This document shows, one piece after another, positions 9,851 to 19,539 of a stretch of DNA of 64,000 nt. This DNA is from Nostoc commune NIES-4072. GTDB lineage: Bacteria; Cyanobacteriota; Cyanobacteriia; Cyanobacteriales; Nostocaceae. The first letter of the stretch is position 1. Each line of letters begins with the position of its first letter. The stretch is from positions 5,131,530 through 5,195,529 of the forward strand of contig NZ_BDUD01000001.1 in NCBI RefSeq assembly GCF_003113895.1, written 5' to 3'. The notes below the pieces were generated by a model that saw only the letters and a program-made list of their open reading frames with translations, was not told where the DNA came from and ran no database searches. A program made the position numbers and the translations under genes.

Positions 9851-11170
9851 CTATAAGAAAGTTAAAGCTTGACCCCGCACTTGTGTATTTACCTGACCTT
9901 TGTCATAAACTACTTCACCACCGACAATGGTAGTTGTAGCCCAGCCGGTAAGGTTCCAGCCTTCAAAGGGACTCCAACGGCATTTGGTTAATAGTTCTTC
10001 GCGCCGGACTGGACGGTATGTGTTTAAATCTACAAGTACTAAATCGGCATCATAACCAGGCGCGATCGCTCCTTTATTGGGAATACCATAAGCCACAGCT
10101 ACATTTTTTGACATCCAGTTAACAACTTGAGCAACACTACACTTTCCCTCCATCGCCGCAGTTAACATCAAAGCTAGAGAAGTTTCTACCCCAGGCATTC
10201 CCGAAGGACTATTGGGGTATTCTTGAGCTTTTTCTTCTAAGGTGTGCGGCGCGTGATCTGTAGCAATAAAATCAATCACGCCATCGCGCAAAGCTTGCCA
10301 GAGAACTTCGTTATCATGGGGCGATCGCAAAGGTGGATTCATCTGTGCTAAAGTGCCAATCTTCTCGTAAGCACTGGTATTCAACAACAAATGCTGTGGT
10401 GTCACTTCTGCTGTTACCCAACTAGGTTTCTCCTGACGCAGCAAATCTGCTTCTTCGGCAGTTGACATGTGCAAAATATGCAAACGACGTTGATATTTTT
10501 GAGAAAGTTTTAATGCCAGTTGGGTTGCAAGCAATGCCGCTTGATTATCTTGAATTTGCGAGTGAACGGCTGGATCGTGGATGTTGGCAAATTCTTGGCG
10601 GCGTTGGTTAATTCTAGCTTGGTCTTCGGCATGAACGGCAATCAAGCGATCGCCTTTAGCAAATATCGCCTCCAATGCTGTTTCGCCATCAACTAACAAC
10701 TGACCATGCATCGACCCCATGAAAATTTTAATTCCCGATGTTGGCTTTGCTAAGAGCAAATCTGGTAGATTTTCTGCTGTTGCCCCAATAAAAAAGCCAT
10801 AATTAACCAAGGACTTTTGTGAGGCACGTTGTAGCTTGTCGTCTAAAGCCTGCTGTGTCGTTGTCAGGGGGCGCGTATTGGGCATTTCTAAAAAAGAAGT
10901 GACTCCCCCTTTAGCACAAGCGCAACTGGCGGTGAATAAATCTTCTTTGTGTTCTAGTCCAGGTTCCCGGAAATGCACCTGCGGATCGATGACTCCTGGC
11001 AACAAAGTTAACCCTTCTGCGTCAATTTCAGTGGCTAGTGCCGTTTGGGAGATTTCTGGTGCAACTTCGACTATTTGGCGATCGCGGGTCAATACATCCC
11101 CAATCATCAGTTCACCATTGGGTAGAATTATGCGAGCGCGACGAATCAGTAAAATTTGTGGAGATGACAT
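9851..11170 (-). CDS. pyrC: Dihydroorotase (class I, PyrC)
   Basis: Dihydroorotase cyclises carbamoyl-aspartate to dihydroorotate, the third step of pyrimidine synthesis. The 439-aa amidohydrolase has an N-terminal beta sandwich, then the metal-binding motif DPQVHFREPG (near 60), the metal-site loop KIFMGSMHGQ, HAEDQARI and HILHMST with further His ligands, and the catalytic ATDHAPHT motif near residue 305. Class I enzymes of this length are usual in cyanobacteria. In KIFMGSMHG, Gly or Ser occupies positions where some family members carry a carbamylated Lys; whether the true bridging residue lies elsewhere needs alignment. It is transcribed alone, divergent from lepB. Confidence 0.92.
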   Translation of the reverse strand: MSSPQILLIRRARIILPNGELMIGDVLTRDRQIVEVAPEISQTALATEIDAEGLTLLPGVIDPQVHFREPGLEHKEDLFTASCACAKGGVTSFLEMPNTRPLTTTQQALDDKLQRASQKSLVNYGFFIGATAENLPDLLLAKPTSGIKIFMGSMHGQLLVDGETALEAIFAKGDRLIAVHAEDQARINQRRQEFANIHDPAVHSQIQDNQAALLATQLALKLSQKYQRRLHILHMSTAEEADLLRQEKPSWVTAEVTPQHLLLNTSAYEKIGTLAQMNPPLRSPHDNEVLWQALRDGVIDFIATDHAPHTLEEKAQEYPNSPSGMPGVETSLALMLTAAMEGKCSVAQVVNWMSKNVAVAYGIPNKGAIAPGYDADLVLVDLNTYRPVRREELLTKCRWSPFEGWNLTGWATTTIVGGEVVYDKGQVNTQVRGQALTFL

Positions 11171-11588
11171 AGGGTTAATAAAGTTGAGATAGGGAGCTAT
11201 GTATTACAGAGAATTATGCTTTTAGGTTAAACTTATTCGCGATCGGAGTAACCAATTTTTGCCGGGCGTTAAAAAAAAGTTTATTTTTAATTTATGAACA
11301 ACCCCGTCAATCAATTTTGGATTTTAGATTTTAGGTTGTATCTTTGGTGCGCTTTCAGCGCAGCTTGGATTTTGGATTGACCGTAGCCTGAAAGGGATGC
11401 GGCTTGGGTATTTTACATTGGTTTCGCCCACCAGAGGCGAGTCATGACCCAGAACAAACACCCTAATCTAAAATTGCTAATCAAGATGGGAGCATGACTA
11501 GGAAATTAAAATTTCCCGTTAAGATTAACAGATAAAGTCTCACTAGGCGAGTTAATTACCTACATCTTTCCTTCAGTTAAGTAATTTC
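11171..11588. other. Divergent promoter region of pyrC and lepB with dispersed repeats
   Basis: There is no gene in this 418-bp gap. It holds TTTTGGATTTTAGATTTTAGG (11310-11335) and TTGGATTTTGGATTGA (11366-11380) flanking a palindromic GTGCGCTTTCAGCGCAGC unit, the same repeat class as at 4800 and 31515. Promoters for both genes must lie here, but I cannot assign boxes reliably. Confidence 0.5.
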
Positions 11589-12230
11589 ATGCAAAATAAA
11601 GTGTCTGATAACAACTCTAGTCAACAACCTGATAATTCTTGGATCGCAGAGCTAGGTAGAACGATTGTATTAAGCATTGTTCTAGCTCTGGGAATTCGTA
11701 CCTTTGTTGCTGAAGCACGCTGGATTCCTTCTGGATCGATGGAACCGACTCTGCATGGTACGCCAAACCAGTGGGAGGCAGATAAAATCATTGTCGATAA
11801 ATTGAAGTATAAATTTGCTGACCCGCAACGGGGAGATATTGTAGTATTTTCGCCAACAAAAGAGCTACAAAAAGAACAATACCAAGATGCTTTTATTAAA
11901 CGTGTAATTGGCTTACCTGGAGAAAAAGTACAACTTAAGGATGGCAAAGTCTATATCAATAACAAACCCCTCCCAGAAAGCAATTACCTCAGTTCTGGTC
12001 AGACTACAGTCATTGATGTTTGCCAATCAGGGCCACAACCACCTTTTTTGGCAAAACCCCAGACTATACCAACAGGTTCATACTTAGTACTAGGTGATAA
12101 TCGTAACAATAGTTATGATGGCCGCTGCTGGGGTGTTGTCCCCCGCGAGAATATTATTGGACGGGCTGTAGTTCGCTTCTGGCCTCTAAATCATGTTGGA
12201 GGAATAGATAAATCGCCAATATATCCATAA
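11589..12230 (+). CDS. lepB: Signal peptidase I
   Basis: LepB cleaves signal peptides from exported proteins at the outer face of the plasma or thylakoid membrane using a Ser-Lys dyad. The 213-aa protein has one N-terminal membrane segment (about 25-42) with the active site beyond it: catalytic Ser50 in SGSMEPT and Lys104 in FIKRVIGLPGE. The C-terminal box GDNRNNSYDGRCWG is intact. The sequence and size fit the cyanobacterial/chloroplast type. The ATG at 11589 is taken as start because it leaves a short polar N-tail before the membrane helix. Confidence 0.95.
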   Translation: MQNKVSDNNSSQQPDNSWIAELGRTIVLSIVLALGIRTFVAEARWIPSGSMEPTLHGTPNQWEADKIIVDKLKYKFADPQRGDIVVFSPTKELQKEQYQDAFIKRVIGLPGEKVQLKDGKVYINNKPLPESNYLSSGQTTVIDVCQSGPQPPFLAKPQTIPTGSYLVLGDNRNNSYDGRCWGVVPRENIIGRAVVRFWPLNHVGGIDKSPIYP

Positions 12231-12301
12231 TTAACAATATTATTATTGATGCTCCCCTGGTTGAAGAAGTAACACCAGTGCTTACTTGTTGGGAAAATCA
12301 G

Positions 12302-12345
12302 GGGAGTCATTAGTCATTGGTCATTAGTCATTAGTCAAGAGTTAG
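12302..12345 (+). repeat. STRR heptamer array (TAGTCAT)
   Basis: Units of GTCATTAGTCATTGGTCATT and similar lie between lepB and the MOSC gene. Upstream, CTCCCCTG (about 12251) and CAGGGGAG (about 12299) form an 8-bp stem with a long loop, which may end lepB transcription. Confidence 0.7.
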
Positions 12346-12387
12346 AAATTCTTCTCGTGCTCCCCCTGCCCCTTGCCTCTCACTGCT

Positions 12388-13176
12388 ATGATGCCTTACT
12401 TAGCCAAGATTTTACTGTATCCAGTTAAGTCACTGGATGGTGTTGAAGTTGAGAACGCTAGAGTTATTGCCAGTGGCGCACTACAATATGACCGCGAGTT
12501 TGCTTTTTTTGACGAACAGGATAGATTTGTGAATGGCAAACGTCATGCTAAAATCAATGTAATAAGAGCGCAATTTGCACTCTTAAATAGAACTATCTCG
12601 TTGCAGATCCCAGGCGGCGACTCACAACAAATTTTTCATCTGGATGAGGAACGGCCAGCATTAGAAGCAACTATGAGTAATTTTTTTGAGTTTGCTGTCA
12701 CATTAAGGCAAAATTCTCTGATGGGTTTTCCTGACGATACATACTCACCTGGCCCAACGGTAATTAGTACAGCAACATTGGCAGAAGTAGCTTCCTGGTT
12801 TCCCGGTTTAAGTGTAGATGAAATACGCCGTCGGATGCGTGCCAACATCGAGATTGATGGTGTACCAGCATTTTGGGAAGATCGACTATTTAGTGAACAA
12901 GGTGATTTAGTCTCCTTTCGAGTGGGAGATGTAGATTTTTTTGGGGTTAATCCATGTCAGCGTTGTATTGTGCCAACACGCGATTCTTATTTAGGAAAAG
13001 CTTACCCAAACTTTCAAAAAATCTTTGCAACTCAACGACAAGCAACTCTACCAAATTGGGTTGCTTCATCGCCTTTTAATCACTTTTACAGATTGAGTGT
13101 CAATACTCAATTAGCCCCATCGTCAGCCGGAAAAATTTTGCAAATCGGCGATAAGGTTGACATATTTATACAATAA
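12388..13176 (+). CDS. MOSC domain-containing protein
   Basis: MOSC proteins (named for Moco sulfurase C-terminal domains) are beta-barrel proteins that bind molybdenum cofactor or carry a reactive Cys for sulfur transfer; relatives include the mARC and YiiM/YcbX reductases. The 262-aa protein begins with a MOSC_N barrel (LLYPVKSLDGVEVENARV) and continues into the MOSC domain with SPGPTVISTATLAE and the conserved NPCQRCIVPTRDS segment holding the candidate Mo-ligand Cys. No ferredoxin domain is fused, unlike YcbX. The frame is open from a TTG at 12373; I prefer the ATG at 12388 (or 12391). Substrate is not known. Confidence 0.87.
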   Translation: MMPYLAKILLYPVKSLDGVEVENARVIASGALQYDREFAFFDEQDRFVNGKRHAKINVIRAQFALLNRTISLQIPGGDSQQIFHLDEERPALEATMSNFFEFAVTLRQNSLMGFPDDTYSPGPTVISTATLAEVASWFPGLSVDEIRRRMRANIEIDGVPAFWEDRLFSEQGDLVSFRVGDVDFFGVNPCQRCIVPTRDSYLGKAYPNFQKIFATQRQATLPNWVASSPFNHFYRLSVNTQLAPSSAGKILQIGDKVDIFIQ

Positions 13177-13711
13177 AATTAACATTTATTTAAAGTAAAA
13201 AATATTAAGTAAATTTTTTAGATTTTTTTATTTTTACTCTGAACTTATATAAAAATTTTAAAGTTGTACTTAATTTTTATATAAGTCCAAGAGTTTTCAG
13301 ACCGGATAATCAAGACCTCAGCAATTAAAAATTAAATTTAGGATTGGGTACTAATGACGACCTGAATTTTAGAATGGCATACTGTAGCTTATCAGTTAAA
13401 TTTCATTTCATCCGAGAAAATCTGATAGAACTGAGTCAATTCAGGTGCAATATCTACGACGGGTTATGACGCTCGTTCGCTCACTGTGCCGTAGGCAAGA
13501 CTCGCTATCGGCGTTGCTAAGTTTGAAAATTAGACCTTGGAGGAATTTAGCCAGTCAAAAAAATAGAAAATAAATTTCTGTATTTTTTTATACTTTATAC
13601 TTAAATAATATGCCATATAAAATGCATAATACGCCGTAATTATCCTGATATTAAATGTAGCTGATATGGCAAAAATATCCCTAATGTATGCTGGGGAAGA
13701 ATTAAACAACA
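13177..13711. other. Intergenic region upstream of the hybrid kinase
   Basis: No gene is supported in this 535-bp AT-rich gap. A dispersed repeat of the CTACGACGGGTTATGACGC / GTGCCGTAGGCAAGAC type lies at about 13453-13510. The kinase start at 13712 is preceded only by AT-rich DNA, with GGGGAAG at 13692-13698 as possible RBS. Confidence 0.45.
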
Positions 13712-16700
13712 ATGTTATCCAAACTTCAGCCGATCAAATCTATTAATCGCTTAGTTGGCAAAGTTTATGCCAATATGCCCCTGAGGTATGTTCTGATTGT
13801 GCCCTTTATATTGCAAATTTGTGGCGCGGTGGGACTTGTAGGCTATCTTTCGTATCAAAACGGCCAAAAAGCGGTAACGGAGCTTGCTAATCAATTAGAA
13901 AATGAAATCTGCGATCGCATTGAACAACATCTTGATAAGCATTTAACAACCCCGAAGCAAATCAATCAAATCAACTTAGATGCAACTGAGCTAGGTATGC
14001 TCAATCTTTCAGACTTTAAAACCACCGGAAATTATTTTTGGAAACAAATGCAGGTTTTTAATGTTGGCTACAACAGCTTTGCCAACTCCAAAGGTGAGTT
14101 TATCGGTGTTGAACGTTTAGATAATGGCAGGCTCTTAATTAATGAAGTTACCGAAAAGCATGGCATCGGGAAACTTTATGTTTACGATACGGATTTGAAA
14201 GGCAATCGCCGCCAGCTTCAACAAGTTAAAAATTACGATCCTCTTATAGAAGCGTGGTATGCAGATGCAGCCAAGATGGGCAAACCCATTTGGAGTCAAA
14301 TTTATCAATGGGAAGATAAACCAGAAGTCCTATCTATCTCTTCTAGCTATCCTGTTTACAATAAAAATCAGAAACTTGTTGGGGTGATTAGTGTTGATTT
14401 GCTATTGTCACAAACTAGCAATTTCTTAGCAAATTTCAACACCAAAAAATCGGGTAAAACTTTTATTTTAGAGCGTTCCGGGTTAATAGTGGCTTCTTCT
14501 ACTACTGAGTCACCATATACCATCATTAATCGTCACGCAAAACGCCTATCGGCATTAGACACTGAAGATTCTTTAATTCGACTCACAACCCAGTCTTTGA
14601 TCAAACGCTTTGGTAATCTTGGGTTTGTTGTTGGGAAGCAACAGCTAAGTTTTACCGCCGATGGAATGCGTTATTTTGTCCAGGTAAAAAACTGGAGGGA
14701 TGAACTGGGTTTAGATTGGCTAATTGTGGCGGTGATTCCCGAAGGCGAATTTATGGAGGAAATTAATGCTAATACCCACATCACTATTTTGCTGTGCATA
14801 GGTGCTTTTTTAGTCGCTACAAGAATTGGGATTTTGACTAGTCGCTGGGTAATCAAGCCGATTTTAGAATTAAACACATCAGCGAAGAAAATTGCTAAAG
14901 GTGAATGGAAGCAAATACCAGAAATTCAGCGTTCCGATGAACTAGGGGAACTAGCCAAGGCATTTGAAATTATGGCAAAGCAACTCCAAACATCATTCAA
15001 TACTTTAGAAGCAAAGAATGCTCAGATGCAAGTCTTAAATGAGGCGCTATCTCACAGTCAGAGTCGGCTAACTCAATTTTTAGATGCTATGCCAATAGGT
15101 GTATTTATTATAGATGCTGAAGGTGAACCTTATTACACAAATAAAATAGGGCAGCAAATTCTTGGTCGAGGAGCGATCGCACAAGTTAGCAGCGAAAAAT
15201 TGTCAGAGGTATATCAAGCTTACCTTGCTGGGACAGATCAACTTTACCCCAGCGATCGCCTGCCGATATTGAGAGCATTGCTTGGGGAAAGCGCCAGGAT
15301 CGATGATATGGAAATTCGCCATTTTGACAAGAGTATTCCCATTGAAGTTTTGGGAAAGCCAATTTATGATGAATCAGGAAATCTTGCTTTTGCGATCGCC
15401 ACATTTTTTGATATTACCCAACGCAAACAAGCAGAAAACTTATTAGCAGAATACAATCGCACCTTAGAGGCTCAAGCAAAAAAACGTACTGAAGAGTTCC
15501 AGCAAGCGATCGAGCAACTACAAACCACCCAACAAGAACTAATTCAATCGCAAAAAATTGCCGCACAAGAACAACAAGCAGCCATTCGTGAAGCGGCGCG
15601 AAGCACCGCCGCCAACCTTGCCAAAAGCGAATTCCTTGCTAATATGAGCCATGAACTGCGTACGCCACTCAATGCCATTCTGGGTTTTAGCCAAGTCATG
15701 AGCCGAGATTATTCTTTATCTAGCGAACATCAAGAAAACTTAGCAATTATTAATCGGGCTGGCGAACATCTACTTAACTTAATTAACGACATTCTAGAAA
15801 TGTCCAAAATTGAAGCTGGCAGAATCACATTAAATAGCAGCAGCTTTGACTTAATTCATGTGTTGAAGAAATTAGAAAAGATGCAACACGCAAGTGCTGC
15901 ATCTAAAAATTTAGAACTAGTGTTTGAATATGCACAAAACATTCCTAAATACATAGAAACGGACGAAAATAAACTGTGTCAAGTCTTGCTTAACCTCTTG
16001 GGAAATGCCATTAAATTTACTAATACTGGGAGGGTGACACTAAGGGTGAGATTAGGGGCTGGGGGCTGGGAAACTGGGGAGCAGGGGGAGCAGGGGGAGC
16101 AGGGGGAGATGAGGGAGCAGGGGGAGATGAGGGAGCAATATCCTCCTTATCCCCCTCATCCCCCTCATCCCCCTCATCCCCCTCATCCCCCTCATCCCCC
16201 TCATCCCCCTCATCCCCCTCATCTCTTCTTCGAGGTACAAGATACTGGCTGCGGTATTGCCCCACAAGAAATTGACTTGTTGTTTGAAGCTTTTGAGCAA
16301 ACCGAAATCGGCAGAAAATCCCAACAAGGGACGGGACTGGGTTTAGCGATTAGCCGAAAATACGTGCAACTGATGGGAGGAGATATCACTGTCAACAGTA
16401 TACCGGGTGTCGGTAGTAGATTTGTCTTTAATATTCAGATTGCTTTAGCTTGCCCCAGAGAAATCCCAATAAACCAAATTAAATACCAAATTCTAGCTTT
16501 AGCGCCGACTGAGAAAGCATACCGCATCTTAGTAGTTGACGACTCCAAAGAAAGCCGATTCTTGCTAGTTAAAATTCTTACATCTGTTGGCTTTGAAGTC
16601 AGGGAAGCTACAGATGGTAGTGAAGCAGTTGCTAATTGGGAATCTTGGCAACCACACTTAATTTTTATGGATATGCGAATGCCGGTCATGGATGGTTATG

Positions 16701-17434
16701 AAGCGACAAGAATAATTAAAGGTAAACAAAGAGAGTATCGAGTGGCTAATGAATTACGGAGGTTCCCAAACTCAAAACAGCAGGTGTCGTCAGGGAGCCA
16801 GTACCTTGCAGAAGGATTCCCCGATTCCGGTGAGTGCGAAGTTCTCAAAGTTGTACCCCTATTCAAAAGCCAGCTAGGCGCGACGTCTCCCACGCTAGAA
16901 GCAACTGGTGTCATGGAAAATGATGCAAATGATGCGTCCACAAAGCGATCGCCAACAGCTCTGGCTCCCCCTTCTGACTTTTCTGAGGCAGAGCAAAATT
17001 GCTCCAATACAGACACGATCGTTATTGCCCTAACTGCTAGCGCCTTTGAAGAAGAACGCCAGAAAATTTTATCTATTGGCTGCGATGATTTTATTCGCAA
17101 GCCATTCATACAAGAAGTATTATTGGAAAAACTGAGCCAACATCTGGGTGTAAAGTATACCAACCAAGTAGAAACCACAAACACAACAGTTGTCGAGCAA
17201 CCCACACAGATGTTTATCAGTGTTAGCGAACTCCTGAGCCGTTTATCACAAATGTCACCTGAGTGGCTCCAACAGATTTACTATGCCGCAGCTAGCTGTA
17301 GCGATGAACTGATTTTAGAGTTACTCAAGCAAATTCCATCAGATAATAGTCAAGTTTTTAAAGTTCTCAGGGATTTAGCAAATAACTACCAGTTTGAGAA
17401 AATCATGGAATTGACTAAAACAAACGTAGAATGA
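13712..17434 (+). CDS. dCache-HAMP-PAS hybrid histidine kinase with receiver domain
   Basis: This 1240-aa membrane kinase should sense a periplasmic ligand and phosphorylate its own receiver. Domains in order: membrane helix (24-46), periplasmic dCache region (about 50-345), second helix (about 352-372), HAMP (to about 425), PAS (455-570), coiled coil, HisKA with phospho-acceptor His647 in [13 protein letters not shown], HATPase_c with N box [11 protein letters not shown] and G boxes DTGCGIAP and GTGLGLAI, a receiver domain with Asp987 in [12 protein letters not shown], and a C-terminal tail. Two in-frame insertions interrupt it: a Pro/His low-complexity block in the ATPase domain and about 95 extra residues in the receiver. 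It overlaps the next gene by an ATGA. Confidence 0.9.
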   Translation: MLSKLQPIKSINRLVGKVYANMPLRYVLIVPFILQICGAVGLVGYLSYQNGQKAVTELANQLENEICDRIEQHLDKHLTTPKQINQINLDATELGMLNLSDFKTTGNYFWKQMQVFNVGYNSFANSKGEFIGVERLDNGRLLINEVTEKHGIGKLYVYDTDLKGNRRQLQQVKNYDPLIEAWYADAAKMGKPIWSQIYQWEDKPEVLSISSSYPVYNKNQKLVGVISVDLLLSQTSNFLANFNTKKSGKTFILERSGLIVASSTTESPYTIINRHAKRLSALDTEDSLIRLTTQSLIKRFGNLGFVVGKQQLSFTADGMRYFVQVKNWRDELGLDWLIVAVIPEGEFMEEINANTHITILLCIGAFLVATRIGILTSRWVIKPILELNTSAKKIAKGEWKQIPEIQRSDELGELAKAFEIMAKQLQTSFNTLEAKNAQMQVLNEALSHSQSRLTQFLDAMPIGVFIIDAEGEPYYTNKIGQQILGRGAIAQVSSEKLSEVYQAYLAGTDQLYPSDRLPILRALLGESARIDDMEIRHFDKSIPIEVLGKPIYDESGNLAFAIATFFDITQRKQAENLLAEYNRTLEAQAKKRTEEFQQAIEQLQTTQQELIQSQKIAAQEQQAAIREAARSTAANLAKSEFLANMSHELRTPLNAILGFSQVMSRDYSLSSEHQENLAIINRAGEHLLNLINDILEMSKIEAGRITLNSSSFDLIHVLKKLEKMQHASAASKNLELVFEYAQNIPKYIETDENKLCQVLLNLLGNAIKFTNTGRVTLRVRLGAGGWETGEQGEQGEQGEMREQGEMREQYPPYPPHPPHPPHPPHPPHPPHPPHPPHLFFEVQDTGCGIAPQEIDLLFEAFEQTEIGRKSQQGTGLGLAISRKYVQLMGGDITVNSIPGVGSRFVFNIQIALACPREIPINQIKYQILALAPTEKAYRILVVDDSKESRFLLVKILTSVGFEVREATDGSEAVANWESWQPHLIFMDMRMPVMDGYEATRIIKGKQREYRVANELRRFPNSKQQVSSGSQYLAEGFPDSGECEVLKVVPLFKSQLGATSPTLEATGVMENDANDASTKRSPTALAPPSDFSEAEQNCSNTDTIVIALTASAFEEERQKILSIGCDDFIRKPFIQEVLLEKLSQHLGVKYTNQVETTNTTVVEQPTQMFISVSELLSRLSQMSPEWLQQIYYAAASCSDELILELLKQIPSDNSQVFKVLRDLANNYQFEKIMELTKTNVE
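16046..16221 (+). repeat. In-frame low-complexity insertion within the kinase ATPase domain
   Basis: (GGGGAGCAG)n units are followed by a run of about eight CCCCTCATC 9-mers. The translation is [12 protein letters not shown] and then (PPH)n, residues about 779-836. The block sits between the N box and the strand leading to the DTGCGIAP motif. Nine-nt units keep the frame, so copy number can change without breaking the protein. The purine half and pyrimidine half are complementary in character (GGGGGAGATGAGG against CCCCTCATC), as in other repeats of this genome. Confidence 0.85.
16725..17010 (+). repeat. In-frame insertion in the receiver domain of the hybrid kinase
   Basis: Between YEATRIIKG and [14 protein letters not shown], where receivers normally have roughly ten residues, there are about 95 extra residues (about 1005-1099) with no resemblance to a receiver. 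Low order, many Ser/Pro and a HIP1 octamer suggest inserted dispersed-repeat DNA. The flanks read normally and the frame is kept. Confidence 0.7.
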
Positions 17435-19266
17435 ATTACGAGCATTTAGACCCTAATAAAAAAGATATTTTGATCGTTGACGATATGGCGGATAACCTCC
17501 GGGTTTTATCCTCTATATTGACAAGGGAAGGGTATAGCGTTCGTAAAGCCTTGAATTGGCAAATGGCACTGACAGCAACTCAAACAGTATTACCGGATTT
17601 GATTCTACTTGATATTATGATGCCAGAAGTAGATGGCTATGAAATTTGTCAAACCTTAAAAGCTTGGGAGCTAACAGCCGATATTCCGGTGATTTTTATT
17701 AGCGCTTTAGATGATGTTTTTGACAAAGTGAAAGCTTTTAAAGTAGGTGGTGTAGACTACATCACCAAACCTTTTGAGTTCCAAGAAGTTTTAGTACGCG
17801 TGCAAAATCAACTGGCATTGAGGTCAGCGCGATTAGAAATATTGAAGCTAAATGTTGAATTGGAAGATCGAGTAAAACAGCGAACTGGGGAGCTAGAAAA
17901 AACTCTCCAAAAACTCCAAGAAGAAATTAATTCCCGCCAGAAATTGCAAAGTCAACTGCTAGACATAGCGCTGCATGATTCCCTAACTGGATTACCAAAC
18001 CGAGTTTTGTTTATTAGGCGACTAAAAAATGCTTTAAATCGAGCCAAGGAAGAATCTAGTTACCAGTTTGCACTGCTTTTTTTGGACTGCGATCGCTTCA
18101 AGGTGATCAATGATTCCCTTGGACATCTGGTAGGAGATGAATTGCTAATAGCGATCGCTTACCGCCTGCAAGCATGTCTCATACCTACTCATACTCTAGC
18201 ACGATTGGGCGGTGACGAATTTGGAATTCTCCTAGAAAATATTATAGATATCAATATGGCAATTCAAGTTGCCGAACAGATTTTGCAACAGTTATCACTC
18301 GCTTTTAAGCTGTCCAGATATGAAGTATTTATGAATGCCAGTATTGGGATTAGTTGGGGTAATAAAGATTATGATCGCCCAGAGTATTTGCTACGGGATG
18401 CTGATACAGCAATGTATCGAGCCAAGGCTCAAGGAAGAGCCAAATATCACGTTTTCAATCCAGCAATGCATCAAGAAGCTATTCAGCTTTTAGAGTTAGA
18501 AAATGATCTGCGAAGGGCTGTTGAAAGACAAGAATTCCTCGTTTACTATCAGCCAATTATTTCCTTAGTTACAGGCAGAATTTCTGGATTTGAAGCCTTG
18601 GTACGCTGGCAACATCCGATTCGCGGTTTGGTTTCTCCTATAGAGTTTATTCCTGTGGCAGAAGAAACAGGTTTGATTAATGCCATAAATACTTGGGTAT
18701 TACAGTCAGCTTGTCATCAACTGAGCATCTGGCAACATTATCCAGTCACACCAGAACCTCTAACTATGAGTGTCAATTTGAGCGCACGGTTATTTTTACA
18801 GCCTAATTTAGTAGAACAAATTGACCGAATAATTTCTGAAAATAAAATAAATCCTGCATACTTAGAATTAGAAATTACAGAAAGTGTAATTATGGAAAAT
18901 ACTAATGCAATTGAAATAATTCTTCAACAACTAAAGCAGCGCCAAATCAAGTTGATTATGGATGATTTTGGTACAGGATATTCTTCTTTGAGTTACCTAC
19001 ACAGCTTTCCTTTTAATGCACTAAAAATTGATAAATCTTTCGTTAAACGTATGCAAGAAAATAAAGAGAACATGGGACTAGTACCAGCAATGATTGGCAT
19101 TGCCAACTCAATGGGAATGAGTGCGATCGCTGAAGGTGTCGAAACCCAAGAACAACTAATCCAATTGAGAAGTTTAAACTGTAATTTTGCTCAAGGATAT
19201 CTATTTTCTAAACCCATAGAACAACAATTGGTTATTAAGTTACTTGCTTTATCACCTCAATGGTAG
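17431..19266 (+). CDS. Response regulator with GGDEF and EAL domains (cyclic-di-GMP turnover)
   Basis: This 611-aa protein couples a phospho-receiver to enzymes that make and break cyclic di-GMP. The receiver (1-125) has Asp61 in [14 protein letters not shown] and the conserved Lys in YITKPFEF. A coiled-coil linker (130-175) leads to a GGDEF domain with an intact LGGDEF signature, and no RxxD inhibitory site is seen just upstream. The EAL domain retains [26 protein letters not shown] and IDKSFV, so both activities may be possible. The ATG overlaps the stop of the hybrid kinase by 4 nt, which suggests translational coupling and that this is the kinase's output. Confidence 0.92.
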   Translation: MNYEHLDPNKKDILIVDDMADNLRVLSSILTREGYSVRKALNWQMALTATQTVLPDLILLDIMMPEVDGYEICQTLKAWELTADIPVIFISALDDVFDKVKAFKVGGVDYITKPFEFQEVLVRVQNQLALRSARLEILKLNVELEDRVKQRTGELEKTLQKLQEEINSRQKLQSQLLDIALHDSLTGLPNRVLFIRRLKNALNRAKEESSYQFALLFLDCDRFKVINDSLGHLVGDELLIAIAYRLQACLIPTHTLARLGGDEFGILLENIIDINMAIQVAEQILQQLSLAFKLSRYEVFMNASIGISWGNKDYDRPEYLLRDADTAMYRAKAQGRAKYHVFNPAMHQEAIQLLELENDLRRAVERQEFLVYYQPIISLVTGRISGFEALVRWQHPIRGLVSPIEFIPVAEETGLINAINTWVLQSACHQLSIWQHYPVTPEPLTMSVNLSARLFLQPNLVEQIDRIISENKINPAYLELEITESVIMENTNAIEIILQQLKQRQIKLIMDDFGTGYSSLSYLHSFPFNALKIDKSFVKRMQENKENMGLVPAMIGIANSMGMSAIAEGVETQEQLIQLRSLNCNFAQGYLFSKPIEQQLVIKLLALSPQW

Positions 19267-19539
19267 CTATCAAATAACACCTATAAAAGTTTCATTGTTG
19301 ACCCTCGGCTAGATAATATACTGCTGTAATTAGGCTATCAAGTTTGCAAAATTCCTAATTGAGTTGTGAAAATTATTGTAGAGGCGTAGCAGCTTGCAGC
19401 AGGCTAACGCCATCTCAAGTACTGGGGGATTTAGACTAGAAATACAAGTATTTCAGTGAAATTGATAAAAATTTTTCAGCACTGTTTCAAATAAGTCTTT
19501 ACTGTTTTCAACTATTACAAACATAGCTTTTTATACACA

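Noticed and set aside
16020..16327. Minus-strand frames rich in Gly-Met-Arg or Asp-Glu-Gly repeats
   Set aside because: They are the complement of the 9-bp repeat inside the hybrid kinase, whose plus-strand frame carries clear kinase motifs on both sides.
16696..17205. 169-codon minus-strand frame opposite the kinase receiver domain
   Set aside because: It spans the receiver insert, has no known motif and no RBS, and the plus-strand frame is continuous with real receiver motifs on both sides.
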